From positions 33,008 to 97,007 of the forward strand of contig JAAEQD010000246.1 in NCBI GenBank assembly GCA_024231855.1: a DNA stretch of 64,000 bases. The letters run 5' to 3'. The notes under the pieces were generated by a model, which saw only the letters and a program-made list of their open reading frames with translations, was not told the DNA's origin and made no database searches. Both the position numbers and the translations under genes were made by a program. Every line of letters starts with the position of its first letter. Position 1 is the first letter of the stretch. Shown piece by piece: positions 59,834 through 64,000 of this stretch. The DNA is from Candidatus Zixiibacteriota bacterium. GTDB taxonomy: Bacteria > Zixibacteria > MSB-5A5 > UBA10806 > 4484-95.

Positions 59834-61195
59834 ATGCGCAAAAGTATTATCATAATAGTAGCGCTTACAAGTCTGGCAATCTGCGGTTTGTCGTCAGCCG
59901 ACGAAAGCGGCAAGTATCTCAGTGAGGTTTTTCCCAATGGGTTAACTGTTATCGTGAAGCATAATCCCGATTCAAGAGTATTCGGGGTGAATATTCTCGG
60001 CAAAAACAGGGCTGTTTGGGAGAAGCAGGAACAAGTTGGTATTACCGATTTCGTAAACCGGATGTTGATTAAAGGATCTAGCAGTAAATCGGCCGTGAGG
60101 ATTCAGGAGGAGCTTGATGATATCGGAGCCAAGATTACAACTAACGATATACCGTATATCCCTTACGATGATAGATACACCTGGCGCGCTTTTAGCTTTA
60201 TCAAGTTCGAAACTATTGATGAATTCGCCAAAGACGGTATAAAGATTTTATATGAGATTGTCGCTGATCCTGTTTTCCGGGAAGCCGAAGTGGAGAAGAT
60301 GAAAGGCAAAGTCATGGGCATTATGGGTATGAAATCCGGATCGACATACCAGGTTTGCCGCGATCTGTACTATGGGAAGTTATTCGAAAATCATCCACTG
60401 TCAAAACCCGTTCTTGGCAGCCGCAGAACCATTGGCGGATTTACCAGCGATGATCTGGCCCTCCATCACAAGATGTTCTATAACCCCTCCAATTTAGTTA
60501 TGACCGTGGTGTCCAATGAGAAACCCAGGCAGGTGATGAAATGGGTGAAGAAAAAATTTAAAAACCTGCCGCCTTATCCTGTCCAGCTTAAAAAATTCGA
60601 TATGCCGGTAGCCGGCAAGATGATGGGCGTTATCGAGGTCAAAAAACCGATGGACAAGGAACAGGTCTATATCTATCTCGGCAGTATCGTCCCGGGTTTA
60701 ACATCGGATAGCGCGCCGGCTCTGTCTCTGGCCGTGGAAATTCTTTCCTCGCGGCTGAAATTGAACCTTCGTGAAAAACAGGGATTGGCATACTCGGTTG
60801 GCGCGGGCGTACGATCTCTGGGAGAATTCGGCTGGTTTACCTGTTCGATGGGCACAGGTTTTGAGAACTTCGAAACCGCCCAGGCCGGCATACTCGCCGA
60901 AATCGAAAATTTAAAAACCGGCGCTCTCGAACAAGCCGAACTGGATAAAGCCCGTAACTCGCTCTGGGGTTCGATGCTTATGCGGAATATGAGTTGCGTA
61001 AACCAGGCTTATAATATGGCATACTATGAATACGCCGGAGTAGGACATGATTTCGATGATGGCTATAGACAGCGGATGGACAAAATCACGATTAACGATG
61101 TCCAGCAGGCGGCTAAAAATTTCCTCAATACCGAAAATTACATTATGGCATATGTAGGCAAAGTAGCCGAATCCGATAGCCTCGAAACAGAATGA
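59834..61195 (+). CDS. M16-fold protein lacking the zinc site (inactive partner)
   Basis: This 453-aa protein is the same fold as the upstream protease, with a signal peptide (IIIIVALTSLAICGLSSA). At the zinc-motif position it reads ITDFVNRMLIKGSSSKSAVR, with no HxxEH and no distal Glu. The C-terminal part keeps the M16 substrate-binding signature (REKQGLAYSVGAGVRSLGEFGWF). It is therefore the non-catalytic half of a heterodimer, as in mitochondrial processing peptidase alpha/beta or bacterial YmfF/YmfH-type pairs. Start 59834 has GGAGG ~9 nt upstream and lies one base after the active subunit's stop, so production is equimolar by coupling. Confidence 0.9.
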   Translation: MRKSIIIIVALTSLAICGLSSADESGKYLSEVFPNGLTVIVKHNPDSRVFGVNILGKNRAVWEKQEQVGITDFVNRMLIKGSSSKSAVRIQEELDDIGAKITTNDIPYIPYDDRYTWRAFSFIKFETIDEFAKDGIKILYEIVADPVFREAEVEKMKGKVMGIMGMKSGSTYQVCRDLYYGKLFENHPLSKPVLGSRRTIGGFTSDDLALHHKMFYNPSNLVMTVVSNEKPRQVMKWVKKKFKNLPPYPVQLKKFDMPVAGKMMGVIEVKKPMDKEQVYIYLGSIVPGLTSDSAPALSLAVEILSSRLKLNLREKQGLAYSVGAGVRSLGEFGWFTCSMGTGFENFETAQAGILAEIENLKTGALEQAELDKARNSLWGSMLMRNMSCVNQAYNMAYYEYAGVGHDFDDGYRQRMDKITINDVQQAAKNFLNTENYIMAYVGKVAESDSLETE

Positions 61196-61283
61196 TTTGA
61201 GTCTGTTGATTCTATAATCTATCAATTAAATAGCCGGATTACTCAATAGGATGATCCGGCTATTACTTTGCCGCTAAATGAAC

Positions 61284-61307
61284 AAGGGATCGCTTTCGCG
61301 ATCCCTT
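61284..61307. terminator. Hairpin, first of two between convergent genes
   Basis: AAGGGATCGC-TTTC-GCGATCCCTT, a perfect 10-bp stem. No long T-run. Confidence 0.6.
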
Positions 61308-61335
61308 TGCGATTGTCTTATGAATCCGACGCACA

Positions 61336-61362
61336 AGGCCGCCCGCGCATAGCGGGCGGCCT
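61336..61362. terminator. Hairpin, second of two between convergent genes
   Basis: AGGCCGCCCGC-GCATA-GCGGGCGGCCT, an 11-bp GC-rich perfect stem 14 nt from the stop of the minus-strand gene. It probably acts as a terminator or RNA-end stabiliser for the minus-strand transcript. Confidence 0.65.
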
Positions 61363-61375
61363 ATGTATTCGTTAA

Positions 61376-64000
61376 TTACTTATCGGTTTCAGAAGGTATT
61401 ACCGTTTTTAGAGCCGGTGGAGGAGTTTGGCAATTGGGCCAGCCGGGAGGCATGACAGGAGGTATCGGCGGATAATCGGGCGGGAAGTCGGAACAGTTGC
61501 TGATGGTTGTTAAGCCTCTGAAATAGGTAACCAGCTTGGTTACATCGCTGCCGATTATCAAGCAGTCGCCATTGGCGTCAGCCGATGCCCAGAAATATGG
61601 AGGCGCGATCAGGGCGCCGGCATTAAACATGAAGCAAGGTTGGCTTGAAGGCATGCTTCTGAAATAGTTAACCAGGTAAGTGACATCACTACCGATTACC
61701 GACGGCGGCCAGGTGCCATTGAACATATTGGCGTCGCCTGCCAAATACGCCAACCAGGTTGATTCCTCCACTACCTCAAGTACTATCTTGGGTTTATAAA
61801 GAATTGGCGTATCGGGATCATCCGAATCGATTCTGATCGAATCGATATACGTTCCGGCGGAGAGGCCGTTGGTGTTTATCTGGACGTCTATCGGATCGTT
61901 GCCGCTGGGCGGTATATAGCCTGTTATGCCGGCTAAGGTAGCCCAGGTTGGCACATACATCACGGTGTAGCTGAGCGGGCAATCTCCATTATTGTAGATA
62001 GTGAAATCTGTCGGGTAGTTAACGATCGTATTGATATCCTGCTGATGATAAAGCGAATCCGGAGCCACCGCGATATCCTGTTCAACGACATCGACTCTGA
62101 TATGCGGTTCATCAACGACAGGTTCGTCGGGATCGCTGGAGTTAACATGGAAATCGCCCATGTAAGCGCCGCTGGTGATTCCAGTGGTGTTGATTTGTAT
62201 GTCGATATCAACACAACCGGTTGCCGGAATAACTATCGGCATCGTATTAACGACACTGACGAAACCTAAATCACAGGTGATACCATTGACCATAAGCGGC
62301 GCGGTACCGACATTGCAGACCTGGAATTGAGCCGTGTAGATCGTATCGGTTTCGATGCATTGTTCATATTCCACGGTATCGGGGGCAACATCGATATCGG
62401 GTTCGGGCTCGACCGGGCAGATTATGATCGCGTAATCGACGAAGGTGAATATATCACCGCCCGTATACGGCTGTGGATCAACCGGCGGGTCTGTCTGGTT
62501 TTGGAAATCGAAGTTCGCTATATCCGGGTAGCTATCCGGATAATCGGCCAGCTCGATTATTGGCGGAGGACCGCCGATAGGAATGCAAGCCGGTGGAATA
62601 TTAAGCGCCACGTTATAAGGATCGTGGTGAATCGTGCCGTGTGGTCCCGATACATGATGGGCGTCATTATGAACGCCTGCTCCATGCGCCGAGCCTGAAG
62701 GCGGTTCGCCCTCGTTTCTATCGTACCACGGATCGGAAAGACAGAGCTGCCACTCTTCTTCGCAAACGCCCGCTACGGTCACATAGTGACCGCCCAAACG
62801 ATTGCATTCGCCGGATGGCAGGAATTCGTAAAATCCTAACAGTAGAATGACGTCCTGCGAAATCAGTACTTCATCCCGAATCAATTCAAATGGCGGAATC
62901 GGATGAGGAGTGACTGTATAGTTGGCTCCCAATAGCTGAGTATTAAGCCAGGTGTTGGCGCCATTAACCAGGTCGAGGACAAATGTTCCGGGAGTTGTCG
63001 GGTTGCAGTTGGAGTATAACGCCAGCGAATCCACGAATGGCATTACGTTATTCATATCGTGGTCGTCCCAGATTCCACCCGGGTCATAGGACGTTACCAG
63101 CGGATAGCCATCGTTCATGCCGGGGCTTGTCGGATCAGGCCAGAACGGCCTGGGATCAACCGGGCTGGGTTCGAATTTAGAATCGAACCACCAGAAACAG
63201 TTGGCCAACGCGACAGGTCCGCAATACGACCAACCTCCGGTCGCACCGGTCCAGGCATCCTGCTTCTGATCGAAATCGGGCATGCCGTTGGGAGCGTAAT
63301 CGGGATACGGCTGCTTGTAGTAGGTGCAGGTATCCAGCGGCGGCTCTTGCGATTCGCCAAGTAACTCGAACGCCAGATCAATCGATTGAGGATACATAGG
63401 ATGCTGTTCCGGGTAAATCAATTCATGCCAGACAGCTAATGGATCGGTAGGCTCGATACCGTTTATCCAAACAGCATCGTCATTCCAATGATCCAGTGAG
63501 GTTTTCCAGCCAAAAACCGCGACATCCGGCATAGGAATGATAACCTGAACATCCAGCCAGTAAACGATCGGTTCTTCAGGTGTTCCTTGCTGAATGAATG
63601 GATCATCGAAATCCGTAAATCTGTATAACCAGCATTGTGTATCACCTATAGGATAGTAATCCTCCGGCGGTAGTAAGAAGCCTTCCTCCAGATTGCCGGC
63701 GAAGAGAATTTCATCATATACATTCAAAGTATCCAGCCATAGGAGTTCTCCGGGCTGACTATAGGGGCCGTTCGGATTTTCATTTGCCGGTATATCTCTA
63801 TGGAAACTGAGAACGAATGTTGGTGGGGCAGCGGGCAGTATGTCATCGTACCATGAACCCCATACTTTTATCTCAGTGATAGGCCCGTACTGCGTGCAGA
63901 GGAAATCATCCGCTAATAACCATTGGCCTAAAATCCATTGATTGGAGGCGCAAACATCTATCCCCGTTGGCTCGAGGTCCGGAAATTGCTGCCACTTAAA
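61376..64000 (-). CDS. Secreted C39-like cysteine protease with Ig-like domains and dockerin-like tail (5' truncated by window edge)
   Basis: The minus-strand frame is open to the window edge, so the visible 874 residues lack the N-terminus; the TTG at 63727 is not a real start. The first ~220 visible residues are a lectin-like or anchor domain (ADDFLCTQYGPITEIKVWGSWYDD, LSFHRDIPANEN). A C39-like papain-fold domain follows: Cys in WSYCGPVALANCFWWF (codon 63221-63223), His in RLGGHYVTVAG (codon near 62787) and Asp in LCLSDPWY. Two abnormal-spindle/choice-of-anchor Ig-like domains come next (FQVCNVGTAPLMVNG, FTIYNNGDCPLSY). The tail is the same dockerin-like pair as in the beta-helix protein (GSDVTYLVNYFR, SADANGDCLIIGSDVTKLV). 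Confidence 0.8.
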   Translation of the reverse strand, partial: FKWQQFPDLEPTGIDVCASNQWILGQWLLADDFLCTQYGPITEIKVWGSWYDDILPAAPPTFVLSFHRDIPANENPNGPYSQPGELLWLDTLNVYDEILFAGNLEEGFLLPPEDYYPIGDTQCWLYRFTDFDDPFIQQGTPEEPIVYWLDVQVIIPMPDVAVFGWKTSLDHWNDDAVWINGIEPTDPLAVWHELIYPEQHPMYPQSIDLAFELLGESQEPPLDTCTYYKQPYPDYAPNGMPDFDQKQDAWTGATGGWSYCGPVALANCFWWFDSKFEPSPVDPRPFWPDPTSPGMNDGYPLVTSYDPGGIWDDHDMNNVMPFVDSLALYSNCNPTTPGTFVLDLVNGANTWLNTQLLGANYTVTPHPIPPFELIRDEVLISQDVILLLGFYEFLPSGECNRLGGHYVTVAGVCEEEWQLCLSDPWYDRNEGEPPSGSAHGAGVHNDAHHVSGPHGTIHHDPYNVALNIPPACIPIGGPPPIIELADYPDSYPDIANFDFQNQTDPPVDPQPYTGGDIFTFVDYAIIICPVEPEPDIDVAPDTVEYEQCIETDTIYTAQFQVCNVGTAPLMVNGITCDLGFVSVVNTMPIVIPATGCVDIDIQINTTGITSGAYMGDFHVNSSDPDEPVVDEPHIRVDVVEQDIAVAPDSLYHQQDINTIVNYPTDFTIYNNGDCPLSYTVMYVPTWATLAGITGYIPPSGNDPIDVQINTNGLSAGTYIDSIRIDSDDPDTPILYKPKIVLEVVEESTWLAYLAGDANMFNGTWPPSVIGSDVTYLVNYFRSMPSSQPCFMFNAGALIAPPYFWASADANGDCLIIGSDVTKLVTYFRGLTTISNCSDFPPDYPPIPPVMPPGWPNCQTPPPALKTVIPSETDK

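Noticed and set aside
1..64000. CRISPR arrays, phage genes or toxin-antitoxin pairs
   Set aside because: No regularly spaced repeats, phage structural genes or recognisable toxin-antitoxin pair were seen on either strand.

Overview
The window is 64 kb of chromosome from a Gram-negative bacterium of the Fibrobacteres-Chlorobi-Bacteroidetes side of the tree, most like candidate division Zixibacteria. This rests on family content, not on a search. Several secreted proteins end in a FlgD-like/type IX-type sorting domain with the NYPNPFN motif. Two others end in a dockerin-like pair built around GSDVTYLVNYFR. There are also type IV pilus minor pilins, DUF2723 and LPP20 proteins, and many lipoproteins. 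No phage, CRISPR array, rRNA operon or intact transposon was seen.

Layout. 1-9.4 kb: secreted beta-propeller, beta-helix and carboxypeptidase-regulatory proteins, a GH57-like enzyme, tRNA-Lys(CTT) abutting a truncated secreted-protein gene, and a 44-aa Cys/His microprotein gene. 9.4-12.7 kb: cytidylate-kinase-like protein, a 35-aa basic microprotein, CBS protein, iron alcohol dehydrogenase. 12.7-18.4 kb: histidine kinase/response regulator, nadC-birA, a membrane protein, murQ. 18.7-22 kb: HEAT-repeat protein and HD-GYP protein. 22-30 kb: a pilin island with PilV-like, PilW-like and three tandem PilX-like paralogues. The PilV gene and each PilX gene are preceded by a sigma-54 (GG-N10-GC) promoter match. 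30-33 kb: a minus-strand operon of a Cys-rich OB-like protein, an NmrA-type reductase and a PflX-type radical SAM protein. 33-38.4 kb: LVIVD-repeat protein, small lipoproteins, two LPP20-type proteins, an MltC-like transglycosylase. 38.6-41.7 kb: a polyamine cluster (pyruvoyl arginine decarboxylase, agmatinase) interleaved with two methyltransferases. 41.7-51 kb: mfd, three parvulin chaperones, an S4 protein and hflX (apparent CTG start), then an internally deleted SDR gene and a DUF2914 protein. 51-55 kb: YcxB-like protein and uvrA behind an SOS-like promoter. 55-64 kb: DUF2723 mannosyltransferase-like protein, an active/inactive M16 protease pair, and a large secreted C39-like protease with a dockerin-like tail that runs off the right edge.

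Two regulatory patterns run through the window. First, sigma-54-type elements precede the pilin genes and at least one secreted-protein gene. Second, six genes have a sigma-70-like promoter whose -10 box ends only 6-8 nt before the start codon, with no Shine-Dalgarno, which predicts leaderless mRNAs. Both are inferences from sequence. The two very small genes (7216-7350 and 10374-10481, minus strand) have strong ribosome binding sites and their own terminators, and are easily missed by automatic calling.
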